A stretch of 64,000 nucleotides of DNA, taken from NCBI GenBank assembly GCA_963762525.1, contig CAVXKT010000004.1:62001-126000 (forward strand), read 5' to 3'. Under the pieces are notes generated by a model. The model was not told the origin of the DNA. It searched no databases and saw nothing but the letters and a program-made list of their open reading frames with translations. Shown here in pieces: positions 51,354 through 60,981 of the stretch. The DNA is from DATFDN01 sp963762525 (lineage in GTDB: Bacteria; Pseudomonadota; Alphaproteobacteria; Acetobacterales; Acetobacteraceae). The position numbers and the translations under genes are program-made. Each line of letters begins with the position of its first letter. The first letter of the stretch is position 1.

Positions 51354-54300
51354 ATGCGGAAGCTGCGGCGCCGCCTCGCCGATCGCGTCACCGGCTTCGC
51401 CCGGGACTGGACGCTGCCGCGACAGATCGCCGGGGAAGACGTGATGGCCGAGGCGGCCAAGAGCACGGCTTCGAAGCAGTTGCGGCCGCGGTTGGAGCAG
51501 GCCGATCGCGTCGGCACCTCGATTTGCCCGTTCTGCGCGGTCGGTTGCGCGCAGCTCGTCTATGCCAGGAACGGCAAGCCGATCCATATCGAGGGCGACC
51601 CGCGCAGCCCGGTCAACCAGGGCACGCTCTGCCCCAAGGGCGCCGGCACGCTGGGGATGATGCTGAGCCCGGCCCGCGATCGACCGGCGTGCTCTATCGC
51701 GCGCCGCATTCCGATCATTGGGAATCCCGGCCGCTGGACTGGGCGATGGAGCGCATCGCCGCGCGGGTGAAGCAGACCCGCGACGAGACCTTCGTGGAGA
51801 AGCTGGGCGACGGCTCGCTGGTCAACCACACGCTAGGCCTGGGCTCGCTCGGCGGCGCGACGCTGGACAACGAAGAAAACTACCTGATGAAGAAGCTGTT
51901 CGGCGGCGGCCTGGGCATGGTGAACATCGAGAACCAGGCGCGAATTTGACACTCCTCCTCGGTCCCCAGTCTGGGGACCACCTTCGGACGCGGCGCGGCG
52001 ACCATGGCGCTGTGGGACCTGGCCAACAGCGACGTGATCACCGTCATGGGATCGAACATGGCGGAGAATCACCCCGTCGCCTTCCGCTTCCTCACGGAGG
52101 CGAGGGCGCGCGGGGCGACGCTGATCCATGTCGATCCGCGTTTCACCCGCACCTCGGCGCTGGCCGACATCCACGCGCCGATCCGGTCGGGAACCGATAT
52201 AGCGTTCCTGGGCGGCATCATCCGCCACATCCTGGAGAACGATCTCTGGTTCCGCGACTTCGCGATGGCGTACACGAACATCGCGTCCATCATCGAGGAG
52301 GGCTATCGCGATCCGGAGGAGACCGGGGGCGTCTTCTCGGGATTTCATCCCGCTGATGCCGCCTACAAGACCGACACTTGGCAGTACCGGGGCGAGGTCG
52401 TGGCCTCGGCGCTCGCCGAGCATACGCCGCCGATGCAGGACAAGGCGGCGACCGCGCCCGGCGAGCACGAGCTGACCAAGCACCCGCCGCCCTCCGATCC
52501 GACGCTGCAAGACCCGAACTGCGTCTATCAGATCATGCGCCGCCACTTCGCCCGCTACACGCCGGAGATGGTGGAGCGCGTCACCGGCTGCCCGCAGGCG
52601 ATCTTCCTTCGCGTCGCCGACGCCATCGCCCGCAACTCCGGGCGCGAGCGCACCGGCGCCTTCTGCTATGCCGTCGGCTGGACGCATCATTCGACCGGCG
52701 TGCAGATGATCCGCGCCGCGTCGATCATCCAGGGCCTGCTCGGCAATATCGGCCGCCCCGGCGGCGGCATCATGGCGCTGCGCGGCCATTGCAGCATCCA
52801 GGGCAGCACCGACATCCCGACGCTCTACAACATGCTGCCGACTTATCTGATGCAGCCCGATGCGCTGAAGCCGCACCACTCGCTCAAGGAGTACCTGACG
52901 ACCGAGACGCCCGACACCGGCTGGTGGCACAACTTGCCGAAATACATGGTGAGCCTGCTGAAGGCCTGGTACGGCGAGGCGGCCACGTCGTCCAACCATT
53001 ATTGCTACGACCTGCTGCCGAAATTGACGGGCGATCATTCGCAGTTGCCGATGACCCTGGCGATGGTGGATGGCGTCGTGAAGGGTCAGTTCGTCCTCGG
53101 CCAAAATCCGGTGGTCGGCGGCGCCAACTCCGATCTCATCGAACGCGGCCTTTCCAAGCTCGACTGGCTGGTGGTGCGCGACTTCGCGATCACCGAGACC
53201 GCGGATTTCTGGCAGAAGGGCCGGCTGGTGCAGCGGGGCGAGCTCGCCCGCGCGACATCGGCACCGAAATATTCTTCCTGCCGAGCGCGATGGCGGCCGA
53301 GAAGGAAGGCACCGTCACCAACACCTCGCGTCTCGTGCAATGGCACGACAAGGTTTGCGAGCCGCCCGGCAATTCCCGGTCGGAGACCTGGTTCGTCTAT
53401 CATCTCGGCCGGCGGCTGAAGGAGCTGTACGCCGGCAGCACCAGGCCGCGCGATCGGGCGATGCAGGCGCTTACCTGGGACTATCCGACCAGCGGCGCCC
53501 TTGCCGAACCCGACGCGGCCGCCATTCTGCGCGAGATCAACGGCAAGCGGCTGTCCGACGGCGAACAGTTGAAGAGCTTCGAGGAGATCAAGGACGACGG
53601 CAGCACCGCCGTCGGCGGCTGGCTCTACACCGGGGTCTTCCAGGGCGAGCACGACAACAAATCGCGTTCGCGCAAGCCGGACGGCCCGTCGGGGCCGGGC
53701 AGCCACGCCGGTTGGGCCTGGGCTTGGCCGGCTAACCGACGGACCATGTACAACCGCGCCTCCGCCGACCCGGTCGGCAATCCCTGGTCCGAACGCAAGC
53801 GGATGATCTGGTGGGACGACGGCAAGGGCGAGTGGACCGGCCTCGACGTGCCTGATTTCGAGAAGACGACCAAGCCGACCATGCGCCCGCATTATTGGCT
53901 GCACCCGAAGGGGATGAAGGCGCTATCGGGCGCCGATCCGTTCATCATGGAGGCGGACGGCAAGTGTCACCTCTATGAGCCGTCCGGGCTCAAGGACGGT
54001 CCGCTGCCGACCCATTACGAGCCGGTCGAAAGCCCGGTTCGGAACCCGTTCTATCCCGACCGTCAGATCAACCCGGCGGCGAAGCTGTGGCCGCGCCCCG
54101 GCAACGAATACCACGAGACGGCCGACCCGCGCTTTCCCTACGTGTTCACCACCTTCCGCCTGACCGAGCTGCATTGCGGCGGCATCGTCACGCGCGTGAT
54201 GCCGCACACCGCCGAGCTGCAACCGGAGGCGTTCGTGGAAATCTCGCCGGAGCTCGCGGGCGAGCACGGCATCGCCAATCTCGACTGGGTGGTGCTGTCC

Positions 54301-54552
54301 ACCTTGCGCGGCGAGATCGAGGCCAAGGCGATGGTTACAAGGCGGCTCCGCCCCTTCCTGATCGAAGGCCGCCCGGTGCATCAGGTCGGAATGCCCTGGG
54401 TGTTCGGCTGGGACGGCTTCGCGCGTGGCGACATCGCCAATGTGCTGTTGGCGATTCACGGCGATCCGAACACCTCGATCCACAGCACCAAGGCGCTCAC
54501 CTGCAATCTTCGGAAGGGGCGGCTGGCGCAACCCGGCGGAACCCGTGAGTGA
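51354..54552 (+). CDS. Formate dehydrogenase large subunit, selenocysteine-containing, frameshifted
   Basis: Molybdenum or tungsten bis-pterin formate dehydrogenase of the FdnG/FdoG type, about 1,066 residues. The ATG at 51354 has CGGAGGA 8 bases upstream. An N-terminal [4Fe-4S] motif CPFCAVGC lies near residue 60. The active-site residue is encoded by an in-frame TGA at 51947-51949 (about residue 199): NIENQARI-TGA-HSSSVPSLGTTFGRGAATM, aligned with VDNQARV-Sec-H of E. coli FdnG, so it reads as selenocysteine. Later blocks include VITVMGSNMAENHPVAFRFL, QGLLGNIGRPGGGIMALRGH and VFGWDGFARGDIANVL. Frame changes lie near 51680 and 53255. No Tat signal peptide is visible, unlike FdnG, so a cytoplasmic active site is likely. 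Confidence 0.92.
51947..51979 (+). promoter_or_regulatory. Selenocysteine codon with SECIS-like hairpin
   Basis: TGA at 51947-51949 followed, after exactly 11 bases (CACTCCTCCTC), by the hairpin GGTCCCCAGTCTGGGGACC (51961-51979): a seven-base-pair stem with loop AGTCT. E. coli fdhF has the same 11-base spacing and an AGGTCTG-containing loop that SelB recognises. The match in codon, spacing and loop supports SelB-dependent insertion. Confidence 0.85.
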
Positions 54553-54828
54553 GTCCGGCCGGCGCGCGCTGGCGCTGATGGACAAGCTGCTGGCCGAGCG
54601 GCCGAGCAAGGTCGGGCACGATTTCTCGGAGGCTACGCGCTGCCTCGCGGCCTATCGCGATGAGCTGATCGGGCGGCGGCGCGCCGGCGAGCCCGAGCCG
54701 CGGCTCGACGACGTCAACGCCGTGCTCAGCGTCGTCGTCGGCGGGCATTTCCCGCTGGGTGGCATCCCGTGGGAGCACATCGCAGCAGGCGCGCGAGCGC
54801 CTGGCCGCGGTGCTGGCGGGCGGAATAG
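54545..54828 (+). CDS. Small protein downstream of the formate dehydrogenase large subunit, frameshifted
   Basis: A hydrophilic helical protein of about 95 residues from a GTG overlapping the end of the large-subunit gene by 8 bases: SESGRRALALMDKLLAERPS, KVGHDFSEATRCLAAYRDEL, IGRRRAGEPEPRLDDVNAVL, SVVVGGHFPLGGIPWEHI and ARERLAAVLA. A frame change near 54787 leaves the exact stop uncertain; the TAG at 54826-54828 would give a C-terminus like LAAVLA plus AE. The close coupling suggests a subunit or assembly partner of the dehydrogenase. No domain is recognised. Confidence 0.6.
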
Positions 54829-54993
54829 CGGGCTGTTCAGCGCCGCCTCGACAAAAATCCTTTCGGTTCGCGGAGGTCTGCGTGATAGAGGCCGGAACAC
54901 CGAGGGAATTGTCCCTTCGCTGCATCTTCCTCCAGCCGGTCCAGTGCACGACGCACGATGTATTCCAAAACGGCGCGGTCGCCGGCCGAAGCT

Positions 54994-55468
54994 GATGGTC
55001 ACGTTGGGGGGCGGCGGGTTCCTGCTGGAGGCGCAGCAGCCTGATCCGGCGACTGGGCGACGACTACGACTATTGCTTCTTCACCAGCGACGACGTGGCT
55101 GTTGCCCGACGAGCTCGCCGGCTGCGAGGTGTATCGCGTCAAGTCCTTCGCTCTGATGGCGGAGCAGCGGTTGGCGGCAGCGGCTTCCCGCATTCGCCAA
55201 CGCGCTGTTCCAGGCTTTCGTCGCACTGCGGCGCGCGAAGCCGGATTGCGTCATCTCGGTCGGCATCGCATTCGCGGTCCCGCTCGGGATCGCCGCGCGA
55301 CTGCTCCGCATCCGATCGGTGTTCGTCGAAAGCATCACCCGCTTCGATCGGCCGTCGCTGACAGCGAAGATCGTCCGCCGCTTTCGCCTGGCGGATCGGT
55401 TCTACGTGCAATGGCCGGATTCGGTGCCGTTCAATCCCGGCAGTCTGTATCGGGGAACCGTGCTTTGA
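54994..55468 (+). CDS. PssD/Alg14-like glycosyltransferase membrane subunit, frameshifted
   Basis: Membrane-associated partner of a split GT28-type UDP-sugar glycosyltransferase, about 158 residues. The assembled product reads MVTLGGGGFLLEAQQLIRRL, GDDYDYCFFTSDD, LAGCEVYRVKSFALMAEQR, FQAFVALRRAKPDCVISVGI, AFAVPLGIAARLLRIRSVFV, ESITRFDRPSLTAKIVRRFR and LADRFYVQWP. The GGGG loop, the FVES-SITRF type block and FYVQWP are typical of PssD/Cps14F/Alg14. Frame changes lie near 55045, 55095 and 55170. The stop overlaps the start of the next gene as TTGA. With PssE it would add the second sugar of a lipid-linked oligosaccharide. Confidence 0.75.
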
Positions 55469-55975
55469 TCTTCGTCACCGTCGGCACCACGATGGGCTTC
55501 GATTCGCTCATCGAGCAGGTCGATCGGCTGATCGAGAGCGGGGCGATCAAGGACACCGTGCTCTGCCAGATCGGCAAGGGCACGCTACGAGCCGGCGCAT
55601 TGCGGGTTCTTCAAATCGCGCTGGAACATCGACGACGTGCTTCCGGAGGCCGATCTGGTGATCACCCACGGCGGGGCCACGGTGATGACCCTGCTGATGA
55701 TGCGCCAGCGCTTCGTCGCGGTGCCGAACCCGATCGCCGCCGACCAGCATCAACTGCACTTTCTGCGGCGTCTGGCGCGGCAAATTCCGATCCATTGGAC
55801 GGACGATCTCGACCGGTTGCCGGCGATGATCGAGGCCGCCCGCATGCAGCCGCCGGACTTTCGGGAACTGCCTTCGCTGGTGGATGATCTCAGGGGCTAT
55901 CTGCAATCGTCGCCGGCGAGGCCGGGGCGGCGCGGGACGGGTTCGCCGATCTGGTCGGGTCGGCGGATTTTCTAG
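55465..55975 (+). CDS. PssE/Alg13-like glycosyltransferase catalytic subunit, one frameshift
   Basis: Catalytic partner of the Alg14-like protein, about 169 residues from a TTG start. It begins MIFVTVGTTMGFDSLIEQVD, RLIESGAIKDTVLCQIGKG, and after a frame change near 55590 continues YEPAHCGFF, DDVLPEADLVITHGGATVMT, LLMMRQRFVAVPNPIAADQH and QLHFLRRLARQI. The VTVGTTxxFDxLI start and the ITHGGATT-like UDP-sugar loop followed by VAVPxPxxxDxHQ are the Alg13/PssE signature. The C-terminus ends 2 bases before the convergent gspD stop. No other polysaccharide genes adjoin the pair. Confidence 0.82.
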
Positions 55976-55976
55976 A

Positions 55977-58259
55977 CTACGGCGGCACCCCGTGCTTGCT
56001 GAGGAAGCGCGCATTCGGGTCCGACGACCCGGTCGGCGGTAGCCGCGCGGTAAACGCCGGCACCACCGCCGCATTCGGCAGTTGCGCCTCCAGATCCCGG
56101 GTCAGCGCTTGCGCATCGCGCGCGTCGTGCACCACATGCGGGGTGATCAGCACCAGCAGCTCGGTTCGCGCGCGCGTGTTGTTCTGCGTGCCCAACAGCG
56201 AGCCGAGCAGCGGCACGTTCTTGAGGAACGGGATGCCCTGATTGCCGGTGCTGACATTATCGGTGATCAGCCCCGCCAGCCCCACCGTCTGGCCGTCCTG
56301 CACCACCACCCGCGACTGCACCAGCCGCTCCGAGAAGGTGGGCGAGCTGAGACCCTGATACTGCGGCGCCGAGGTGTTTATGCCGCTCACCTCCTGCGCG
56401 ATGTCGAGCGTCACCAGCCCGCCGTTATTGACCCGCGGCGTCACCTTCAGGATCACGCCGGTCTGGCGATAGTTGACCGAGTTGATTACCGGCGAGCCGG
56501 CGATCAGCGTGCTCTGCGAGGACTGGGTGAGGTACGGAACCAGATCGCCCACCTGCAACGCCGCGGGCTGATTATCGAGCACCATCACCTCGGGTGCCGA
56601 CAGCACGCGCACCGTGGTGACGGCCTGCAACGCCGAGATCGCCGCCTGGGCGACCTTGGAGGTGGCGCTGAAGACGAAACCCGGAAAGCTGCCCGTGAGC
56701 GTGGGGGTGCCGGCGTTCGTCAGCAACTGGTTGAGGTCGCCCTCCTTGAAGAAGAACTGCGTGCCGTATTTCAGCTGATCGTTCAGCGTCACCTCGGCGA
56801 TGGTGGCGTCGATCCGCACTTGCAGCGGCATGATGTCGATCTTGCGGAGCATCGCCTCCACGGTGCTCTCCTCCTGAGCGGTGGCGTAGACCAGCACCGA
56901 GTTGTTCTGCAGGTCCGGAATGATCCGCATCGCCTCGGCGGCGGCGCCGGATGTCGGTTCGAGGCCGCCCAGCAGCGGGTTGCCGGCCGCCGCACCGGCG
57001 GGGGGCGTGCCTCCGCCCGCCGCCGGTGTCTGACCCTGCGCCGGCGTGCCCTGGCTGAGCAGGCTGAGCCCGGCCGGAGCGCCCCCGCCGCCATATCCGC
57101 CGGATCCGCCGCCGCCGACCACCAGGCCGCCACCGGCAGCACCGGGGACGCCGCCGGTGCCGCCGGGCTGGCCGGTGTTGGCGGTTGCAGGTGTTTGTGC
57201 CGAGGTCGAGGGCTGGGCGGTCACATCGTTCGGCGTGAAAGCGCGCTGCAGCAGATACGCGATGTCGCCGGCGTGGCTGTCCTGGAGATAATTCACGTGC
57301 CAACTGCGCAGGCTCGCGCGCTGCTGGCGCTCGATCAAACTATAAACTCGGCGAGCGGCGTCGAGATAACGCGGCGCGCTCGCCACCACCAGCACCGATC
57401 CGGCGTTGGTCAGCGGCAGCACGCGCACGAGATCGGACAGGCCGACCAGCCCGCCGCCCGCGTGTCCCTTGAACGCGTCCTGCAGCGTGTTGGCGAAATC
57501 CTTGGCCATCGCGCCCTGCGGCACCGGCAGCAGTGCGTAGGATTGCCCCGCCAAGGCGTCCACATCGAAGGTGCGGGCCAAACCCACGACGGCATTGCGC
57601 GCCTGCGGTTCCCCGTCGATCAGCAGCGCGTTCTGCGCGGGGTCCGGTATGACTTTGGCGCCTTGCCCGATGACGGGTTGCAGAACCTTGGCCAGATCAC
57701 CCGCCGAAACGTAGCGCAGCGGCACGACGATACTGCCCGCCGTCGCCTCGTTCTCGGCGATACCCGGAACTGCGGCCGCCGCCGCCGCCGGCAGAACACG
57801 GTAGAGATCGCCGGAGCGGACCAGCGCCGCCCCGTTTTGGGCCAACAGCGTCTGCAGGACCCGCAGGAGCTGTTCGCCCGAAATCGGCTGCGCGGAGTGG
57901 AAGCTGGCGCTGCCCTTCACCGTCGGATCAATGGTGTAATTCACCTTCAGGATCGAGCCGAGAATCTGCGCCGCGATTTCGCGAATATCGGTGTCGGCGA
58001 AATCCACCGAAACAGGCCCCCCGGACGCCGTCACCACCGCGGCCTCTCCGGCGCCCGGGACAGGCAGCGTCTGCCCGCTGCCGGAGCTGAATTCGGGCGC
58101 CGGAGGCGGCCGAGGCGCGCCGACGTTGCCGCTCACACGCGCCGGCCCGGCGCGGCCCGGCGACAATGCGGGCGGCGCCGGCGAATAGGCGACCGGCGTC
58201 TCGGTGCAGCCGACGAACAAGGCCGAGAGCATCAATACGACGGCGATGCGGTAGTTCAT
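55977..58259 (-). CDS. gspD: Type II secretion secretin GspD
   Basis: Outer-membrane secretin of the type II system, 760 residues, intact. It starts with a lipoprotein signal MNYRIAVVLMLSALFVGC (lipobox LFVGC). N-domains follow: SVDFADTDIREIAAQILGSI (N0), VVPLRYVSAGDLAKVLQPVI (N1), YALLPVPQGAMAKDFANTLQ (N2) and LRSWHVNYLQDSHAGDIAYL (N3), the last interrupted by a long Gly-rich loop near residues 360-440. The secretin domain has VRIDATIAEVTLNDQLKYGT, APEVMVLDNQPAALQVGDLV and VLKVTPRVNNGGLVTLDIAQ, ending with ELLVLITPHVVHDARDAQAL. It is separated from the other gsp genes by the ferritin-like gene. Confidence 0.95.
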   Translation of the reverse strand: MNYRIAVVLMLSALFVGCTETPVAYSPAPPALSPGRAGPARVSGNVGAPRPPPAPEFSSGSGQTLPVPGAGEAAVVTASGGPVSVDFADTDIREIAAQILGSILKVNYTIDPTVKGSASFHSAQPISGEQLLRVLQTLLAQNGAALVRSGDLYRVLPAAAAAAVPGIAENEATAGSIVVPLRYVSAGDLAKVLQPVIGQGAKVIPDPAQNALLIDGEPQARNAVVGLARTFDVDALAGQSYALLPVPQGAMAKDFANTLQDAFKGHAGGGLVGLSDLVRVLPLTNAGSVLVVASAPRYLDAARRVYSLIERQQRASLRSWHVNYLQDSHAGDIAYLLQRAFTPNDVTAQPSTSAQTPATANTGQPGGTGGVPGAAGGGLVVGGGGSGGYGGGGAPAGLSLLSQGTPAQGQTPAAGGGTPPAGAAAGNPLLGGLEPTSGAAAEAMRIIPDLQNNSVLVYATAQEESTVEAMLRKIDIMPLQVRIDATIAEVTLNDQLKYGTQFFFKEGDLNQLLTNAGTPTLTGSFPGFVFSATSKVAQAAISALQAVTTVRVLSAPEVMVLDNQPAALQVGDLVPYLTQSSQSTLIAGSPVINSVNYRQTGVILKVTPRVNNGGLVTLDIAQEVSGINTSAPQYQGLSSPTFSERLVQSRVVVQDGQTVGLAGLITDNVSTGNQGIPFLKNVPLLGSLLGTQNNTRARTELLVLITPHVVHDARDAQALTRDLEAQLPNAAVVPAFTARLPPTGSSDPNARFLSKHGVPP

Positions 58260-58544
58260 GCGGTCGTTGCGCCCGCCGTATGCTGACGGCGGACGAAAAT
58301 TACGTTACCGCCGGGGTTTCCGGCACCAACTGCTAATGCAAGCGAGCGCCCGCGTCCACCTTGATGTACCGCGAGGCGATCATATCGAACTCACCAAGTC
58401 GTCATGAGGAGTGGACCTCTAATCGCGGTCCGATGTGATCCAAAATCGTTTTCGGCCGTATCAGACATCGGGCGACCGTGCCCCGGCCGGGTCGGTCCTC
58501 CCGATGGCGGGAGGGCGACGTGTCCGCAATGGGAGAAGCGCAAA

Positions 58545-59477
58545 ATGGCTGATTCTGATACGGGCGTCGAAATGGCCGCGATCGCCGAACTGGATCGTCG
58601 GCGTTTGGATCGCCGCCGGATAATGCAGCGGTTCGGGATCGGGGTCGCCGGTGCCGCCGCGGCGAGCGCCATGGGCGTAGGCGGGCTGGCGCTCTCCAGC
58701 AAGCCGGCGAGCGCCCAGGCGGTCACCGACGCCGACGTTTTCAACTTTGCCCTCAACCTCGAGTATCTCGAGGCCGAATACTACCTTCGCGCCACCACCG
58801 GGATGGGTCTTGCGGCCTCGCTCGTGACCGGGACCGGCACCCGGGGAACGGTCACGGGCGGTTCGGTGGTGCCGTTCCAGAACTCGGCTATCGCTTATTG
58901 GGCGCTGCGCATCGCCGCCGATGAGCAGGCGCATGTTAACTTCATTCGCACCGTCCTCGGTGCGGCGGCGGTGGCGGAGCCAACGATCGACCTCGTCACC
59001 AGCTTCAATGCTCTGGCGGTCGCGGCCGGCCTGATCCCCTCGGGGACGACCTTCAACCCGTTCGCGAGCGAGACCGCGTTCCTGCTGGGAGCCTATGTCT
59101 TCGAGGATGTCGGCGTCACCGCGTATGCCGGTGCGGCCACCGCGCTAACCGTTCCGGCCGATTTGTCCTATGCGGCGAGCATTCTGGCCGTTGAGGCGTA
59201 TCACGCCGGCGCGATCCGCGGTCGGCTCTCGGAAATCGGCGGACAGGCTGCGACCGATGCGATCTCCTTCCTCCGCTCCAGCCTCTCCGGAGTAACCGAC
59301 ATCGGCCTCAACGCCTATGGGAACCCGTACAATTTCGTCAACGCCGACATCAACGCCCAAGCGTTCCGCCGCACGCCACAACAGGTGCTGTCGATCGTCT
59401 ATGGCGGCGGCACGACGAAGGGCGGATTCTTCCCCGCCGGCGTGAACGGCACGATCACCAGCACCGTAACGGCCTGA
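58545..59477 (+). CDS. Tat-exported ferritin-like domain protein
   Basis: Ferritin-like (Pfam ferritin_2, desiccation-related PCC13-62 type) protein of 310 residues. The ATG at 58545 has GGGAGAA 7 bases upstream. The N-terminal RRIMQRFGIGVAGAAAASAM, preceded by LDRR, has a twin-arginine pattern and a hydrophobic core ending SSKPASAQA, so Tat export is expected. The four-helix core has FNFALNLEYLEAEYYLRATT, YWALRIAADEQAHVNFIRTV, ASETAFLLGAYVFEDVGVTA and AVEAYHAGAIRGRLSE, with Glu and His at ferritin metal positions. It lies divergent from gspD and convergent with gspK inside the secretion cluster. Function is unknown; it could be a secreted substrate, an inference from position. Confidence 0.88.
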   Translation: MADSDTGVEMAAIAELDRRRLDRRRIMQRFGIGVAGAAAASAMGVGGLALSSKPASAQAVTDADVFNFALNLEYLEAEYYLRATTGMGLAASLVTGTGTRGTVTGGSVVPFQNSAIAYWALRIAADEQAHVNFIRTVLGAAAVAEPTIDLVTSFNALAVAAGLIPSGTTFNPFASETAFLLGAYVFEDVGVTAYAGAATALTVPADLSYAASILAVEAYHAGAIRGRLSEIGGQAATDAISFLRSSLSGVTDIGLNAYGNPYNFVNADINAQAFRRTPQQVLSIVYGGGTTKGGFFPAGVNGTITSTVTA

Positions 59478-59530
59478 TCGGTCGTCATCCCTCCGGACAT
59501 CGCCACCGGCCTTATCCTCCTTGAACCTTC

Positions 59531-59556
59531 GCCCCCTCCCGCTCGGGGAGGGGGGC
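59531..59556. terminator. GC-rich hairpin between convergent genes
   Basis: Stem CCCCCTCCC against GGGAGGGGG with a short GCTCG loop, between the ferritin-like gene and gspK, which converge. It may serve as a bidirectional terminator, though no T-run follows; the CCCTCCCGCTCGGGGAGGG form is also a frequent dispersed repeat. Confidence 0.5.
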
Positions 59557-59583
59557 GGTGTGGACCAATTCGTCTTTTCGTCC

Positions 59584-60378
59584 TTACCGCAGCGTCCCCC
59601 ACTCCAGGATCTCGTAAAGGCTGCCGTCGCTGGTGGGGCCGATCTGTACGATCGCCGACCGCTCGGCTCGGTTTCCGCCTTGTCGTGCGAGGGCGGTGAT
59701 GGCGACCATGCTTTCGTTCAAGGTGCCGGTTCCTTCGGGGATCTGCCCAAACACGTCCCGCAGCGCCGCTCGGACGATCGGATCGGCGACGGTAGGATCG
59801 GTGTCGCCGTCGTGATGGACCGTCAGATAGGGCGCCACCCTCTCCACGATTGCCGGCGTCACGCCGAGCACGTCGCCCAGCTCGCCCACGCTCTCGAAAG
59901 GCGCATTCGGCGGCGCATAACCGCGCCCTGCCTCGGCATACTCGGTCGCCATCGGCGGCGCCTCGCCGGGCGGCGCGCGCCAGGAGACGACGGCGGCGGT
60001 AATCGCCGCCGCCTTCGCGCGGTCGATACCGGTTGCGCGCAGCAGTGCCGCCAGCAGTTCCGGCGGGGCGGTGTTGAGGTTTACCTTGCCCGCCTCGCTC
60101 AGGATGCGGATTTCCAGCACGCGCCCGCTGCCGGCGATGATGTGAGGGGTGCCGTCCGCCACCCAATGTCCGGCGGATTTGTCGAGCGCGTGGAAGATCG
60201 CCTCCTGGACTCCGCCCTCGGCCGCCGCGCCCAACTCGGCGGCACCGCGCAGGTTCGCGGCCAGACGCGTCTCTTGTCCCGCCGCCGTGATCATGTGGGT
60301 GATCAACAGGCTGACCAGCACCAGCGTCCACAACACGATCAGCAACGCGAAACCGCGCTGACCGCGTGTCACCGTCAC
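59584..60378 (-). CDS. gspK: Type II secretion minor pseudopilin GspK
   Basis: Largest minor pseudopilin, capping the pseudopilus tip together with GspI and GspJ; 264 residues, intact, from a GTG. The prepilin leader is MTVTRGQRG followed by the methylated F and helix ALLIVLWTLVLVSLLITHMI. It has the GspK hallmark LSEAGKVNLNTAPPELLAALL (helix-hairpin-helix-like saposin insertion), then FESVGELGDVLGVTPAIVERVAPYL and a C-terminal EILEWGTLR. The second residue group lacks Glu5 replacement detail typical for GspK, consistent with its position at the tip. GTGA overlaps the stop of the upstream gene. It is the last gene of the minus-strand gsp set. Confidence 0.9.
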   Translation of the reverse strand: MTVTRGQRGFALLIVLWTLVLVSLLITHMITAAGQETRLAANLRGAAELGAAAEGGVQEAIFHALDKSAGHWVADGTPHIIAGSGRVLEIRILSEAGKVNLNTAPPELLAALLRATGIDRAKAAAITAAVVSWRAPPGEAPPMATEYAEAGRGYAPPNAPFESVGELGDVLGVTPAIVERVAPYLTVHHDGDTDPTVADPIVRAALRDVFGQIPEGTGTLNESMVAITALARQGGNRAERSAIVQIGPTSDGSLYEILEWGTLR

Positions 60379-60981
60379 TTCGGCTTCTCCGCCATCTGCT
60401 TGGCGAGCAGCGCGCGCAACGTCTCGGCATTGGGCACCGCGGTCGGCGCCGGCTGGCCGGCGATGAACCGGTCCAACATCGATGGCGCCGGGGCCGGTGC
60501 GGCGACCGCCTCCGTCCGCATGTTGGCGAATGCGGGATGCAGCACCACCACTCCCTCCGGCCCCGCGACCGTCACCCGGCCGGCGTCGATCGCGCGCACC
60601 AGATACGGCCCCACCTTATCGCCGACGCGCGCGATGACCGGCTTGCCCGCCAGGACTTCGAAAATCGCCTGACGGCCCGCCGCGCTGACCATGACCCCGG
60701 CGAGCCGCGGCGCCGCTTCGAGCTTGGCGGGTCCGGCCCGAGAAGCGGCCTCCTGCGCCGGGCGCCGCGTCGGGCTGAACAGCGGTCGGGCCAGGATCGC
60801 CGTCAGCCAGCTCTCGATATGCTCCGGCTCCGGCATTGCCGTAGCGGCCGGCCGGGCGAGCGTCGGCACCGAGCGGCGAACCGTCTGCGGCCGGGAGCGG
60901 ACCCGGGCGCGATTCTCGATACAGCACGCCCGCCAGCGCCAGCGCGAACAAGAACAACAGCGCCGGGGCGAGCCGGGTCAT
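60375..60981 (-). CDS. GspC/GspN-like type II secretion protein, frameshifted
   Basis: Inner-membrane secretion protein of about 202 residues, with a single N-terminal helix (MTRLAPALLFLFALALAGVL). After a frame change near 60855 it continues EPEHIESWLTAILARPLFSP, TRRPAQEAASR, LEAAPRLAGVMVSAAGRQAI, FEVLAGKPVIARVGDKVGPY and LVRAIDAGRVTVAGPEGVVV. The RPLFSPTRRP segment and the LxGVxxxxxxxxAxF...VxVGDxVxxYxVxxI pattern match the homology region that binds the secretin in GspC/PilP-type proteins; GspN naming is used for similar genes in some genomes. Overlaps with gspM (upstream) and gspK (downstream) indicate coupled translation. Confidence 0.7.

Noticed and set aside
51947..51949. Nonsense mutation splitting the formate dehydrogenase gene
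   Set aside because: The TGA is at the selenocysteine position, flanked by conserved residues in the same frame and followed by a SECIS-like hairpin at the expected distance.
56082..58286. A 734-residue plus-strand open frame opposite gspD
   Set aside because: Antisense shadow of the intact secretin gene; no ribosome binding site and no recognisable domain.
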